A stretch of DNA of 64,000 nucleotides from Sva-07 sp963716095 (GCA_963716095.1 CAVQSV010000016.1:62001-126000); one strand, 5' to 3'; counted from the first letter of the stretch, positions 43,834-53,022 are shown. Made by a program: numbers and translations. Notes: generated by a model not told the origin, from the sequence alone.

Positions 43834-46071
43834 TCAGGCTACCGGCGTGGCGGCACCGGGAATGAGGCGATATGCGTCATACACGGCGTCGACCGACTTG
43901 ATCGTGCGGATCACCGAGTCGAGATACCCCGGGTTGGCGAACTCGAACTCGAAGCGCATCTTGGCCACTCGGTCGGTGCCGGTGACGGTTTGGCACGACA
44001 GGATGTTGACGTGGTGGTCGGCCAGGGCGTTGGTGACGTCTCGCAGCAGCCGTGATCGGTCGAGCGCCACCACCTCGACACCGGCCACGAACGTGCGGCC
44101 CGGGCGTTCGTCGCCGTCCCACTCGACCTCGATCATCCGTGTCGCCTGTTCGGCGCTGAGCGATGCGGCGTTCGCGCAGTCGGAACGGTGCACGCTGACA
44201 CCGCGCCCACGGGTGACGAAGCCGATGATCGAATCGCCCGGTACGGGTGTACAACAGTTGGCCAGGCGGACGAGCACGTCGTCGAGCCCCTCGACGTGCA
44301 CGCCGATCGGGGTCTCGTGGCCGTCACGCCGTTCGCGGCGCGGCTCCGACACCGTTGCGGGGAGCTGTTTGCCTTCGTCGCCGTGCAGTGCCCGGGCCAG
44401 ACGCTGCGCCACCGACTTCGCCGACACATGATGCTCGCCGATCGCCGCGAGGAGCGCGTCCACGTCGACGTAGCTCAACTCGGCGATGACCGCCTCGAGT
44501 TGCGGCGACTTCCACACCTGCTGCACGGCGAGACGCTCGCGGCGCAGCTCGGAGGTGAGATCGTCACGGCCCGCCTCGACCATGTCGACGCGACGTTCGC
44601 GGCTGAACCACTGACGGATCTTGTTGCGTGCGCGAGGCGACACCACGAACGACAACCAATCCTGTGACGGCCCGGCGGTCTCGACCTTCGAGGTGAAGAT
44701 CTCGACGTTGTCGCCGCTCGCGAGCACGTGATCGAGCGAGACGAGGCGACCGTTCACCTTCGCGCCGATGCAGGCGTGGCCGACCTCGGTGTGCACGGCG
44801 TAGGCGAAGTCGACGGTCGTGGATCCCACCGGCAGGGTGATCACCCGACCCTTCGGCGTGAACACGAAGACCTCGTCCTGTTCCAGGTCGGTCTTCAGGC
44901 TCTGCATGAACTGCGCCGGATCGGAGACCTCCTCCTGCCAGTCGATGATGCGGCTCAACCAGTCGATGTCGGCGGGGTGTTCACCTCCCTCCTTGTACGC
45001 CCAGTGCGCAGCAACACCCCACTCGGCGCGCTGGTGCATCTCGACCGTACGGATCTGTACTTCGATCGGCTTGCCGGCCGGCCCGATCACCGTGGTGTGC
45101 AAGCTCTGATAGAGATTGAACTTGGGCATGGCGATGTAGTCCTTGAACCGGCCGACGACCGGCCGCCAGCGCCCGTGGATCGAGCCCAGCGCTGCGTAGC
45201 AGTCCTTCATCGACTCGACGACGACCCGAATGGCGATCAGGTCGAAGATCTCGTCGAACTCGCGGCCCTTCACCACCATCTTCTCGTAGATGCTCCACAG
45301 GTGCTTGCCGCGGCCGGTCACCTCGGCCTTGATGCCGAGTTCGTCGAGACGGGCACGCACCTCGGCCAGCGTCTTGGCGAGATAGACGTCGCGTTCGGGT
45401 GTTCGGCTCGACACCAGATGGTCGAGTTCGGCGAAACGCTTCGGATGCAGCGCCGCGAACGCGAGATCTTCGAGCTGCTGCTTCATCTCCTGCATCCCGA
45501 GACGGTGTGCCAGCGGAGCGTAGATGTCGAGCGTTTCCTGGGCGATGCGCTGCTGCTTCTCGAGCGGCATGGCTGCGATGGTGCGCATGTTGTGCAAACG
45601 GTCGGCGAGCTTGATGACCAGGACACGGAGGTCCTTGGCCATCGCCACGAGCATCTTGCGCATGCTCGCGGCCTGCTGCTCCTCGCGCGAGTCGAAGCGG
45701 ATCCGCTCGAGCTTGGTGACCCCGTCGACGATCGCGGCAACCTCGCCACCGAAGTCGCGTTCGACATCGGCGACGGTGATCTCGGTGTCCTCGACCGCGT
45801 CGTGCAGGAGCGCTGCGGTGACCGAGATCTCGTCGAGTCCGATGTCGGCAACGATCTGGGCGACGGCGAGCGGATGGTTGATGTAGCTCTCGCCGCTCGA
45901 TCGCATCTGCGATTGATGGGCATCGGCAGCGACCCGGTAGGCGCGGCTGATCGTCGACACCGGCGACTTCGGGTGGCGACGGCGGTAGGACGCGAGCAGC
46001 GGTGTCAGCTCCGAGTTCGCGACCTCGACGGTGTGACGCCTCCACGGAAGTACACGGTCGACGGTCCCCAC
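43834..46071 (-). CDS. rel: bifunctional (p)ppGpp synthetase/hydrolase Rel
   Basis: Makes and degrades the stringent-response alarmone. A 745-residue protein. The hydrolase domain has TAALLHDAVEDTEITVADVE (HD at about residue 90); the synthetase domain has VGRFKDYIAMPKFNLYQSLH, whose RFKD marks the bifunctional class; then a TGS domain (DEVFVFTPKGRVITLPVGST), a Cys-containing helical region (RLANCCTPVPGDSIIGFVTR) and a C-terminal ACT domain (VAGVEVVALDRSRLLRDVTN). Start GTG 46071 lies 11 bp after the apt stop, in the order apt-rel-hisS-aspS. Confidence 0.96.
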   Translation of the reverse strand: MGTVDRVLPWRRHTVEVANSELTPLLASYRRRHPKSPVSTISRAYRVAADAHQSQMRSSGESYINHPLAVAQIVADIGLDEISVTAALLHDAVEDTEITVADVERDFGGEVAAIVDGVTKLERIRFDSREEQQAASMRKMLVAMAKDLRVLVIKLADRLHNMRTIAAMPLEKQQRIAQETLDIYAPLAHRLGMQEMKQQLEDLAFAALHPKRFAELDHLVSSRTPERDVYLAKTLAEVRARLDELGIKAEVTGRGKHLWSIYEKMVVKGREFDEIFDLIAIRVVVESMKDCYAALGSIHGRWRPVVGRFKDYIAMPKFNLYQSLHTTVIGPAGKPIEVQIRTVEMHQRAEWGVAAHWAYKEGGEHPADIDWLSRIIDWQEEVSDPAQFMQSLKTDLEQDEVFVFTPKGRVITLPVGSTTVDFAYAVHTEVGHACIGAKVNGRLVSLDHVLASGDNVEIFTSKVETAGPSQDWLSFVVSPRARNKIRQWFSRERRVDMVEAGRDDLTSELRRERLAVQQVWKSPQLEAVIAELSYVDVDALLAAIGEHHVSAKSVAQRLARALHGDEGKQLPATVSEPRRERRDGHETPIGVHVEGLDDVLVRLANCCTPVPGDSIIGFVTRGRGVSVHRSDCANAASLSAEQATRMIEVEWDGDERPGRTFVAGVEVVALDRSRLLRDVTNALADHHVNILSCQTVTGTDRVAKMRFEFEFANPGYLDSVIRTIKSVDAVYDAYRLIPGAATPVA

Positions 46072-46081
46072 GGCGCTTGGC

Positions 46082-46633
46082 TCAGTAGTGCAGGAGCGAC
46101 TTGACGGGCCGCTCTCCCATGTGCGCCCGCCCGCCCAGGTCGTCCAGTTCGATCACGAAACCCAATCCGGCGATGACCCCGCCGAGCGTCTCGACGAGTC
46201 GGGCGGTCGCTGCAGCGGTTCCACCGGTGGCGAGGACGTCGTCGATGATCAGGATTCGTTCGCCGGGATGAATCGCGTCACGGTGGATCTCCAGCTTGTC
46301 GGAGCCGTACTCGAGTTGGTACTCCTCGCGCACGACCGCCCAGGGAAGCTTGCCGGGTTTGCGGACCGGCACGAGTCCGGCACCCATTCGGTAGGCGACC
46401 GCCGACGCGAAGATGAAGCCACGGGCCTCGACACCGACGATCCGATCGACCTCGACACCGACGAACTCGTCGACCAGCCCGTCGACGGCCGCCGCGAAGA
46501 TCTGGGCGTCGCCGAGCAGCGGAGTGATGTCGCGGAAGTTGACGCCCTCGGTCGGGTAGTCCTGGATCTCGCGAACGAACTTGCGCAGCGCTGGGCGCTC
46601 GGTTCCTCGTTCGGCTTGGGGGTCGCCTGCCAT
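46082..46633 (-). CDS. apt: adenine phosphoribosyltransferase
   Basis: Salvages adenine with PRPP to AMP. A 183-residue protein: REIQDYPTEGVNFRDITPLL, VDRIVGVEARGFIFASAVAY and the PRPP loop ERILIIDDVLATGGTAAATA. Its C-terminal GFVIELDDLGGRAHMGERPV is typical. ATG 46633 lies 6 nt after TAACCT, suggesting a separate leaderless promoter for apt-rel-hisS-aspS. It follows secF after an 89-bp gap. Confidence 0.95.
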   Translation of the reverse strand: MAGDPQAERGTERPALRKFVREIQDYPTEGVNFRDITPLLGDAQIFAAAVDGLVDEFVGVEVDRIVGVEARGFIFASAVAYRMGAGLVPVRKPGKLPWAVVREEYQLEYGSDKLEIHRDAIHPGERILIIDDVLATGGTAAATARLVETLGGVIAGLGFVIELDDLGGRAHMGERPVKSLLHY

Positions 46634-46639
46634 GGTCGG

Positions 46640-46645
46640 AGGTTA
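46640..46645 (-). promoter_or_regulatory. candidate -10 element of apt (TAACCT)
   Basis: Hexamer ends 6 nt before ATG 46633, with no Shine-Dalgarno between. It lies in the 89-bp gap between secF and apt. Confidence 0.45.
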
Positions 46646-46722
46646 CCGCCGCTCGACGCGCTCGACGATGACCGGCTCGGCCACGACCACCACGCCGGTT
46701 CGCTGGCTGGGTGAGCCGCCGG

Positions 46723-47904
46723 TCAGCGCTTCTTCTTCTTGCGCGGTCGCGGCGGATGCGTCAGCAACCGGTCGGCCTGGGTCGGCGCGGTCGCACCGGT
46801 GGGAGCACCGGCGGCGACCGGCTCGCGATCCGGGGACGTCTCCGTCGAGGTGTCGCCGTCGGAATGCGGTGTGTCCTGCGGGATGCGGCCGCTGACACCG
46901 GCACCCATCACGGCGAAGCGCAGATCCTCGCCCAGCAGCCGCTGGCGGCGCGAGGCCTTGGTGGTCTTCGACTTCAGGAATGCGAGCAGCGGGGTCGCGA
47001 TGAAGATCGAGGAGTAGACACCCGAGATCATGCCGATCAGCAGCGCGAGCGCGAACTCGCGCAGCGAAACCGCACCGAGCAGACCGGCGCCGAGCAGCAG
47101 GAGTGAGATGACCGGGAGAATGGACGAGAAGCTGGTCAACAGCGACCGCACCATCACCTGGTTCATCGAGATGTTGACGATGTCCTCGTATGGCATCTTG
47201 GTGCTGGCGTACCGACCCTCGTTCTCCTTCACCCGGTCGAACACGACGATGGTGTCGTAGAGCGAGTATCCGAGAATCGTGAGGAAGGCGATCACCGTTG
47301 CGGGGGTGACCTCGAATTGGAAGACCGAGTAGACGCCCACGGCCACGATCACGTCGTTGAGCATGGCCGCGATCGCCGCCAGCGCCATGCGCCATTCGAA
47401 GCGAACCGAGATGAACACCGCTACGACGAAGAGGAAGATCACCAGCGCCCTGACGGCCTTTTCGGTGATCTCCGCACCCCATGTCGAACTCGTGAACGAG
47501 AAGCTGATGTCTTCGACGGTGACACCGGCGGCCTCCGCGAAGTCGGCGGTCACTTCCTCGGCCTGCTCGCGGGGCAGCTCCTCGACCTGCACCGTGACCA
47601 CATCGGAGGTTTCCGAGCTCCGGAGCTGGATACGAGCGCCGGTGGTCGACACGTCGTTTGCCTGGAGCACGTCGGTTGCCTCGTCGACGCCGAACGTCTC
47701 ACTCGCCGGGATGTCCCAAGCGTCGCCGCCCTCGAAGTCGAGACCGAGGTTCAGACCCTGCGTGAGCAACGACCCGAAGGTGACGACCACCGCGACGACG
47801 GCGACGATGAGGCCGACCTTGCGCTTGCCGTAGAAGTCGATCGCGGTCTGGCCGCGGAACAGGCGACCGAGCCCGGTGGTGGAGACGCTCGTGTCGAGGG
47901 TCAT
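46723..47904 (-). CDS. secF: protein translocase subunit SecF
   Basis: Inner-membrane component of SecDF, which uses the proton gradient to aid Sec export. A 393-residue protein: TM1 (VGLIVAVVAVVVTFGSLLTQ), the first periplasmic domain opening GLNLGLDFEGGDAWDIPASE, then five more helices with the SecF block AIAAMLNDVIVAVGVYSVFQ and ILGYSLYDTIVVFDRVKENE. The C-terminal 75 residues are cytosolic, Thr/Pro-rich and end in a basic KKKKR. The motif DFEGGDAW departs from the usual DFxGGT. ATG 47904 overlaps the secD stop (ATGA). Confidence 0.94.
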   Translation of the reverse strand: MTLDTSVSTTGLGRLFRGQTAIDFYGKRKVGLIVAVVAVVVTFGSLLTQGLNLGLDFEGGDAWDIPASETFGVDEATDVLQANDVSTTGARIQLRSSETSDVVTVQVEELPREQAEEVTADFAEAAGVTVEDISFSFTSSTWGAEITEKAVRALVIFLFVVAVFISVRFEWRMALAAIAAMLNDVIVAVGVYSVFQFEVTPATVIAFLTILGYSLYDTIVVFDRVKENEGRYASTKMPYEDIVNISMNQVMVRSLLTSFSSILPVISLLLLGAGLLGAVSLREFALALLIGMISGVYSSIFIATPLLAFLKSKTTKASRRQRLLGEDLRFAVMGAGVSGRIPQDTPHSDGDTSTETSPDREPVAAGAPTGATAPTQADRLLTHPPRPRKKKKR

Positions 47905-49412
47905 GCCGTTGCCACCTTCATGCCGAGCAACGTCTCTTGTTTGGCCATCAGCTTGCTCCGAGCCAGCAGCAAGATGGCAGGGCGCGTGAAGAAGTAGCAG
48001 ACGAGGAGATCGCAGATGGTCGTGAGTCCGAGGTACAGGGCGAAGCCGCGTACGGAGCCGACGCTCAGCGAGAACAAGATGCCAGCGGCGATCAGCGACA
48101 CGACGTCGGCGGACCAGATCGTCCGCCACGTCATCTTGAAGCTGCGAGGCGCGGCGTTCTTGATCGTGCGTCCGTTGCGCAGCTCGTCCTTGATCCGTTC
48201 GAAGAACACCACGTAGCTGTCGACGGTGACACCGATCGCCACGATGATGCCGGTCACACCGGCGAGGCTGAGCGCGTAGTTGGTCCATCCGGACACGAAC
48301 GACGCCATCGAGAACACCATGCCGGCCCACACCGTGATGCCGCCGACGATGACCAGCGCAAGCCAGCGGTAGTAGGCGACGAGGAACGCGAGCACCAAGG
48401 CGAGGCCCACGAGACCGGCGATGACCGCTGCCTGCAAGGAGTCGGAGCCGGCCGACGGCGACACCGTTCGTGCCTCTTGGGCTTCGACCTCGACGGGGAA
48501 GGCGCCGCGGTTGAGCACCGCTGCGAGCTCCTCGGCTTCGGACTGGGTGAAGCTGCCGCTGATCGAGACAGCGTCGGTGAAGTTGGGCTCGTTGACGGTC
48601 GGCGCCGATTGCACGACGCTGTCGAGCACGATGGCCAGGCGCTGCGTGGGGCAGGTCGGCGCGCGGTTGAAACACTGGTTGGCCAGGTTGTTCCAGGTGT
48701 CGCGCCCTTCACCGCCACGCAGGTCGACGCTGACACCCCATCCCTGCGACGCATCGAGGGTGGGCTCGGCGCTGCCTCGCTCGAAGACCTCGCCGGTTCC
48801 TTGGGCGGGTCCGACGCACTCGGCGGCGCCGTCGCGGGTGGGGAGCACCTCGGCACCAGGAGTCACCGTCTGCGTCGGAAGCGGTTCGTTCACGACCACG
48901 GGCGGGCTCGTGTCGGTGGGAGCGGTGTCGGCCGGGGTCGTGTCGGTCGGCGCTTGCGGGCTCCGAAGTCCCTGCGGCTCCGTGCTGTCGTTCGGAACGC
49001 TCTCGTCGCTCGGCGTCGGCGTGTCGACCACGGGTCCCGCCGGCGCGGTATCGACGGGTTGACAACTCGCCGGGTTGAGCACAGGGCGGAGTTCGACCAC
49101 GCCCGACACGTCGACCGCACTGAGTGCCTCTTGCTGATCGCGCACACCGGGGAGATCGACGACGATCGTGTCACCCTGCACCCGGACGTCGGGTTCGGCG
49201 ATGCCCTGCCGTTCGAGTTCGGACCGGATCTGGTCGCGGATGACGGTGAGTTCTTCAGCAGTCGCCGACTCGGTCGGAGCCAGGATCACCGACACACCAC
49301 CCTGCAGATCGAGTCCCAGAATCGGTGTGTTGTCGGTGGCGATGTTGAAGCCGAGCGTGATGAGCACGATCAGCACGACGCCGATCAACGAGGTCCAGAG
49401 ACGGCGTTTCAT
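47901..49412 (-). CDS. secD: protein translocase subunit SecD
   Basis: Partner of SecF. A 503-residue protein with TM1 (LIGVVLIVLITLGFNI), the P1 domain entry PILGLDLQGGVSVILAP, IVVDLPGVRDQQEALSAVDV, the second P1 half with RLAIVLDSVVQSAPTVNEPN and GAFPVEVEAQEARTVSPSAG, then five helices with ITGIIVAIGVTVDS-like sequence (GVTGIIVAIGVTVDSYVVFF). Between the P1 halves, about residues 115-195, is a Pro/Thr/Ser/Asp-rich insertion likely to be disordered. It follows yajC by 9 bp. Confidence 0.95.
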   Translation of the reverse strand: MKRRLWTSLIGVVLIVLITLGFNIATDNTPILGLDLQGGVSVILAPTESATAEELTVIRDQIRSELERQGIAEPDVRVQGDTIVVDLPGVRDQQEALSAVDVSGVVELRPVLNPASCQPVDTAPAGPVVDTPTPSDESVPNDSTEPQGLRSPQAPTDTTPADTAPTDTSPPVVVNEPLPTQTVTPGAEVLPTRDGAAECVGPAQGTGEVFERGSAEPTLDASQGWGVSVDLRGGEGRDTWNNLANQCFNRAPTCPTQRLAIVLDSVVQSAPTVNEPNFTDAVSISGSFTQSEAEELAAVLNRGAFPVEVEAQEARTVSPSAGSDSLQAAVIAGLVGLALVLAFLVAYYRWLALVIVGGITVWAGMVFSMASFVSGWTNYALSLAGVTGIIVAIGVTVDSYVVFFERIKDELRNGRTIKNAAPRSFKMTWRTIWSADVVSLIAAGILFSLSVGSVRGFALYLGLTTICDLLVCYFFTRPAILLLARSKLMAKQETLLGMKVATA

Positions 49413-49421
49413 CGAGCAGGC

Positions 49422-49802
49422 TCAGGCGTCGTCAGCGGTGGGGGCTGCAACCGCGTCATCGGCATCGGCAGCGTCGTCGTCCTCGTCGAGCGAGGCCTTG
49501 CCGGAGACAGCGGCGCGAGCGATGCGGATCTGGACATCGTCGTCGATCTCGAGCCAGAACCGGCTGTCGCCGTCCTCGCCGGTGATGATGCCGTAGACAC
49601 CCGAGGTGGTGATCACCTCGTCGCCGACCTCGATCGATCGCTGGAGTTCCTGCTGCTCACGCATCCGGCGGCGTTGCGGCCGGATCATGAAGAAGTACAT
49701 GGCGAACGGAATCAGCAGCAGGATTCCGAGCTGGATGATGGCGCCGCTGCCACCCGAAGACGATTCCTGGGCGATCAGCGCGGTGATGAGTTGCGAGGGC
49801 AT
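49422..49802 (-). CDS. yajC: preprotein translocase auxiliary subunit YajC
   Basis: Small single-pass protein of the Sec holocomplex. A 126-residue protein: one TM (AIIQLGILLLIPFAMYFFMI) followed by RPQRRRMREQQELQRSIEVG and DEVITTSGVYGIITGEDGDS, the YajC signature. A highly acidic C-terminal tail (SLDEDDDAADADDAVAAP) extends beyond the usual length. ATG 49802 lies 11 nt after a TAGGAT hexamer, so its leader may be very short. It leads yajC-secD-secF. Confidence 0.94.
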   Translation of the reverse strand: MPSQLITALIAQESSSGGSGAIIQLGILLLIPFAMYFFMIRPQRRRMREQQELQRSIEVGDEVITTSGVYGIITGEDGDSRFWLEIDDDVQIRIARAAVSGKASLDEDDDAADADDAVAAPTADDA

Positions 49803-49843
49803 AACGGGCTGCGATCCTACCTGGCAAGAGGGTCAGACGCCGG

Positions 49844-50941
49844 TCATCCCCAGACGTCGAGCACTGTGCGGCGCAGTTCGTCGAATGTCCCGGCCCCGAT
49901 CGCCGACCGCATCGAGGCCATCAGCTCGATCGTCCAGGCGACATTGTGGATCGAGAGCAGCCGCGACGCGGTGGGCTCGCCGACCTGCAGCAGGTGGCGG
50001 ATGTAGCCCCGACTGTGGCGGGCGCAGACCTCGCACGGGCACGTCGCGTCGAGCGGTTCGTCGAGTTCGGCATTGCGTGCCGCCTTGGCCTGGAACCGAC
50101 CAGTCGACGTGAGCGCGGTGCCGTGGCGACCGAGGCGGGTCTGCATCACGCAGTCGAACTGGTCGACGCCGAGCGCGACCGCCTCGACGAGCGAGGCCGG
50201 ATCGCCGACTCCCATCAGGTACCGAGGCCGGTCAACGGGAAGGTGTTCGAGGGCCGCTGCGAGCGCCGGCAGCATCTCTTGGCGGGTCTCGCCAACGGAC
50301 AGCCCGCCGATGCCGTACCCGTCGAACCCGATCTCGACCAACTGTTGGGCGCTCTCGCGACGCATCGTCTCGCTGATACCGCCCTGCACGATCCCGAACA
50401 ACGACTGGTCAGGCCGGGTGTGGGCATCCTTGGCCCGCTGCGCCCAGGCCGTGGTCCGTTCGACGGCGGTGCGAACGACATCGGGCGGACTCGGCAGCGG
50501 CGGACAGACGTCGAGCACCATGATGATGTCGGCGCCGAGGCGTTGCTGGACGTCGACGGCGATCTCCGGTGTGAATCGGTGCGTCGAGCCGTCGTAGGTG
50601 CTCTTGAAGGTGACCCCGTCGTCGTCGACCTTCGGATCGAGCGAGAAGACCTGGAACCCTCCCGAGTCGGTGAGCGTGAGCCCATCCCAACCCGAGAAAC
50701 GGCCGAGTCCACCGAACCGCTCGACGAGGTCGGCGCCCGGTCGCAGCATCAGGTGGTAGGTGTTGCCCAGCACGATCTGTGCGCCGACGCGCCCATAGTC
50801 GTCTGCACTGAGGTATTTGATCGCTCCTCGAGTACCGACGGGCATGAACAGCGGTGTCGTGTAGCTCCCGCGCGCCGTCGTGGCGGTGCCGCTGCGAGCA
50901 GAATCATCGGTCGCTTCGACCTCGAATTCGACGGGATACAT
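49844..50941 (-). CDS. tgt: tRNA-guanine transglycosylase
   Basis: Exchanges guanine-34 for preQ1 in queuosine biosynthesis. A 365-residue protein: LFMPVGTRGAIKYLSADDYG, LTLTDSGGFQVFSLDPKVDD with the general-base Asp, MVLDVCPPLPSPPDVVRTAV, FGIVQGGISETMRRESAQQL, GIGGLSVGETRQEM with the nucleophile-site region CVMQTRLGRHGTALTSTGRF, and the zinc site CPCEVCARHSRGYIRHLLQ. ATG 50941 shares one base with the upstream membrane protein's stop (TGATG). Together with queA it makes the end of the Q pathway. Confidence 0.95.
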   Translation of the reverse strand: MYPVEFEVEATDDSARSGTATTARGSYTTPLFMPVGTRGAIKYLSADDYGRVGAQIVLGNTYHLMLRPGADLVERFGGLGRFSGWDGLTLTDSGGFQVFSLDPKVDDDGVTFKSTYDGSTHRFTPEIAVDVQQRLGADIIMVLDVCPPLPSPPDVVRTAVERTTAWAQRAKDAHTRPDQSLFGIVQGGISETMRRESAQQLVEIGFDGYGIGGLSVGETRQEMLPALAAALEHLPVDRPRYLMGVGDPASLVEAVALGVDQFDCVMQTRLGRHGTALTSTGRFQAKAARNAELDEPLDATCPCEVCARHSRGYIRHLLQVGEPTASRLLSIHNVAWTIELMASMRSAIGAGTFDELRRTVLDVWG

Positions 50942-51939
50942 CAGCCGGAAGGTACCGCGGTCGCCGAGGATTCGGTGATCCTCGGCGTTGCGAGCAGGTA
51001 GACCGCCGCAGGCACGGTGTAGACGTAGATCGGCCACAGAAACCGGCCGTCGGCGTACGCCCCGACGATCGCGTAGGCGAACACCCCGATCGACAGCAAC
51101 ATGCCGGCCCCGAAGACGAGCTGCAGCTCGTGCGGCATCGATCCGACCGAACGATGCTTGACCGCGAGAATCGCTGCCGGAACACCGAGTGTGAGCGCCG
51201 CGCTGACCCATGTTCGCGGTCGCGAGAGGTTGGAGATCGCCACGTCGACCGACGGCTCCCAGACGTTGGTACCGCTGGCCTGCAGACCGATCCGCACCGC
51301 CAGGATCGTCACCCCGAACACGGCGAACCAGGCCAACGACCACCGCACGATCGTTCGTCGGTCATCACGGCGGGCGATCAACCAGACGATGGCCACCGGA
51401 ATGACGATCACGGTGGACTCGCGGGCGAGCGCGGCAAGCGGGAGAAGTGCCAGCAGGAGCAGTCGCCGGTCGGTCAACGCAGCTCCCGTGCCGAGCATCA
51501 CGAGGGCAACCGCCAGCGGATCGACGTAGCCGATCGTGCCGTAGTAGAAGGTCGGAAACGACACGATGAACAACAGGCACCCGATGATCCGCCATCGTTC
51601 GTTTGCCCCGATCGAACTCAGGATCCACCAGAGACCAGCAGTCGCCATGGCAAGCGCAAACACGTTGACGACGTTGATGGCGGTCAATGCGTCGACGGGC
51701 AGCGGTGCGGCCAACACCGGGGTGAGTGGCCGATAGCGAAACGGCGCCGGCGGGAGATCGTCTGCGTCGCCACGGATCACCTCCACGAAGCGGACGTAGT
51801 TGACGGCATCTCCCAGATTGCCGTCTTCCGCTGTGCCGGTGATCGAATCGAGCGGGCCCAGGTCGTTCTGGTCGAACCGTGGCGCGACGACCGCCAGCAA
51901 CACCACGAAGAGGAGAAGTCCTACTCCGGCTCGCCGCAC
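50941..51939 (-). CDS. polytopic membrane protein of unknown function, possibly GT-C glycosyltransferase-like
   Basis: A 332-residue protein with roughly 8-9 hydrophobic helices. After TM1 (GVGLLLFVVLLAVVAPRF) comes a loop with DAVNYVRFVEVIRGDADDLP and PFRYRPLTPVLAAPLPV, which resembles the first loop of GT-C mannosyltransferase-like proteins, but the diagnostic DD/DE motif is not clear. No family is confirmed. It lies between queA and tgt and ends inside the tgt start codon. GTG 51939 lies 6 nt after TAGAGT. Confidence 0.75.
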   Translation of the reverse strand: MRRAGVGLLLFVVLLAVVAPRFDQNDLGPLDSITGTAEDGNLGDAVNYVRFVEVIRGDADDLPPAPFRYRPLTPVLAAPLPVDALTAINVVNVFALAMATAGLWWILSSIGANERWRIIGCLLFIVSFPTFYYGTIGYVDPLAVALVMLGTGAALTDRRLLLLALLPLAALARESTVIVIPVAIVWLIARRDDRRTIVRWSLAWFAVFGVTILAVRIGLQASGTNVWEPSVDVAISNLSRPRTWVSAALTLGVPAAILAVKHRSVGSMPHELQLVFGAGMLLSIGVFAYAIVGAYADGRFLWPIYVYTVPAAVYLLATPRITESSATAVPSG

Positions 51940-51945
51940 GGGCGA

Positions 51946-51951
51946 ACTCTA
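51946..51951 (-). promoter_or_regulatory. candidate -10 element of the membrane protein/tgt unit (TAGAGT)
   Basis: Hexamer ends 6 nt before GTG 51939, with no Shine-Dalgarno. It would drive the membrane protein and tgt together. Confidence 0.45.
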
Positions 51952-51978
51952 CACAGCGGTCGTTGTTGCCAGCAGAGT

Positions 51979-51992
51979 GCCCGGCTCCGGGC
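51979..51992. terminator. small hairpin after queA
   Basis: GCCCGG-CT-CCGGGC, a 6-bp stem with a 2-nt loop, 8 bp past the queA stop codon and just upstream of the next gene's promoter. A short stem without a U-tract is weak evidence for a terminator. Confidence 0.35.
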
Positions 51993-51999
51993 GCGAACG

Positions 52000-53010
52000 T
52001 CAGCCAGCGTGGCGGTCGAGGAGCATGGCGTCGCCGAAGGACAAGAACCGGTAGTCGCTGGCCAGCGCGTGCTCGTACAGCGAACGCCACCGAGGGCCGA
52101 CGAACGCGTCGATCATCATCAAGAGCGTGGTCTTGGGCAGGTGGAAGTTGGTCATCATCGCGTCGACCACCTCCCAGTCGAAACCTCGATGGATGAACAG
52201 GTCGGTGCGTCCGGACGATTCGCCCGAACGTGCAGCCGACTCCAGCGCCCGCACCGCAGTGGTGCCGACCGCGACGACACGCGCCGCCTCCCGGCACGCG
52301 GCGGCGGTGTCCGGGGGCACCCGGTATCGCTCGGTGTGCATCGGGTGATCGAGCGGGTTCTCGGTGCTGATCGGCTGGAAGGTGTCGAGCCCGACAACCA
52401 GTTCGACGGTGGCGGTGGCGATGCCGCGCTGCGCCAGCCGGTCGAAGAGCTCCGGGGTGAAGTGCAGGCCGGCGGTCGGAGCGGCCGCGGAACCGGGCTC
52501 GCGCGAGAACACCGTCTGATAGCGCTCCGGGTCACCCAACCGTTCGGAGATGTACGGCGGAAGCGGCATCTCCCCGTGGCGGTCGAGCAAGACGACCGGG
52601 TCGTCATCGCCGACGAGTTCGACCCAGAAGGTGTCACCCGCAGGGGTTCGCTCCCCCATCCTCACCAGCGGCACCCCATCGACTGCGAGGATCTCGCCGA
52701 CGGCGAGCTTGCCGCCGGGTCGCACCAGTGCTTCCCAGGTACGACGGTCGGCGTCCCAGGGTTCGAGCAGCAACACCTCGGCCGAACCACCCGTCGAGCG
52801 CCGCAGTCTCAGCCGGGCCGGGATCACCCGCGTCTCGTTGAGCACGAGCAGATCGCCCGGCCCGAGGAGCTCTGGCAGGTCGCAGACCCGTCGGTGTTCG
52901 ACAGCGCCACTCCCCCGGTCGACCAACAGTTTCGCAGCATCTCGCGGTTCGATCGGCGTCTGAGCGATCCGGTTCTCCGCAAGTACGTAGTCGAAGTCAG
53001 CGATCTCCAC
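52000..53010 (-). CDS. queA: S-adenosylmethionine:tRNA ribosyltransferase-isomerase
   Basis: Transfers and rearranges ribose from SAM onto preQ1 in tRNA, giving epoxyqueuosine. A 336-residue protein: VEIADFDYVLAENRIAQTPI, LLVLNETRVIPARLRLRRST, VLLLEPWDADRRTWEALVRP, HGEMPLPPYISERLGDPERY, EPGSAAAPTAGLHFTPEL and AVGTTAVRALESAARSGE, all family blocks. GTG 53010 lies 6 nt after TAACCT, whose bases are part of the hairpin arm that follows ruvB. The Q pathway is thereby represented by queA and tgt only; queuine precursor genes are not here. Confidence 0.95.
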   Translation of the reverse strand: MEIADFDYVLAENRIAQTPIEPRDAAKLLVDRGSGAVEHRRVCDLPELLGPGDLLVLNETRVIPARLRLRRSTGGSAEVLLLEPWDADRRTWEALVRPGGKLAVGEILAVDGVPLVRMGERTPAGDTFWVELVGDDDPVVLLDRHGEMPLPPYISERLGDPERYQTVFSREPGSAAAPTAGLHFTPELFDRLAQRGIATATVELVVGLDTFQPISTENPLDHPMHTERYRVPPDTAAACREAARVVAVGTTAVRALESAARSGESSGRTDLFIHRGFDWEVVDAMMTNFHLPKTTLLMMIDAFVGPRWRSLYEHALASDYRFLSFGDAMLLDRHAG

Positions 53011-53016
53011 GCCGGC

Positions 53017-53022
53017 AGGTTA
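53017..53022 (-). promoter_or_regulatory. candidate -10 element of queA (TAACCT)
   Basis: Hexamer ends 6 nt before GTG 53010. Its upstream part lies within the outer arm of the 53018-53046 hairpin, so the same bases could serve in termination of ruvB and initiation of queA. Confidence 0.45.
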
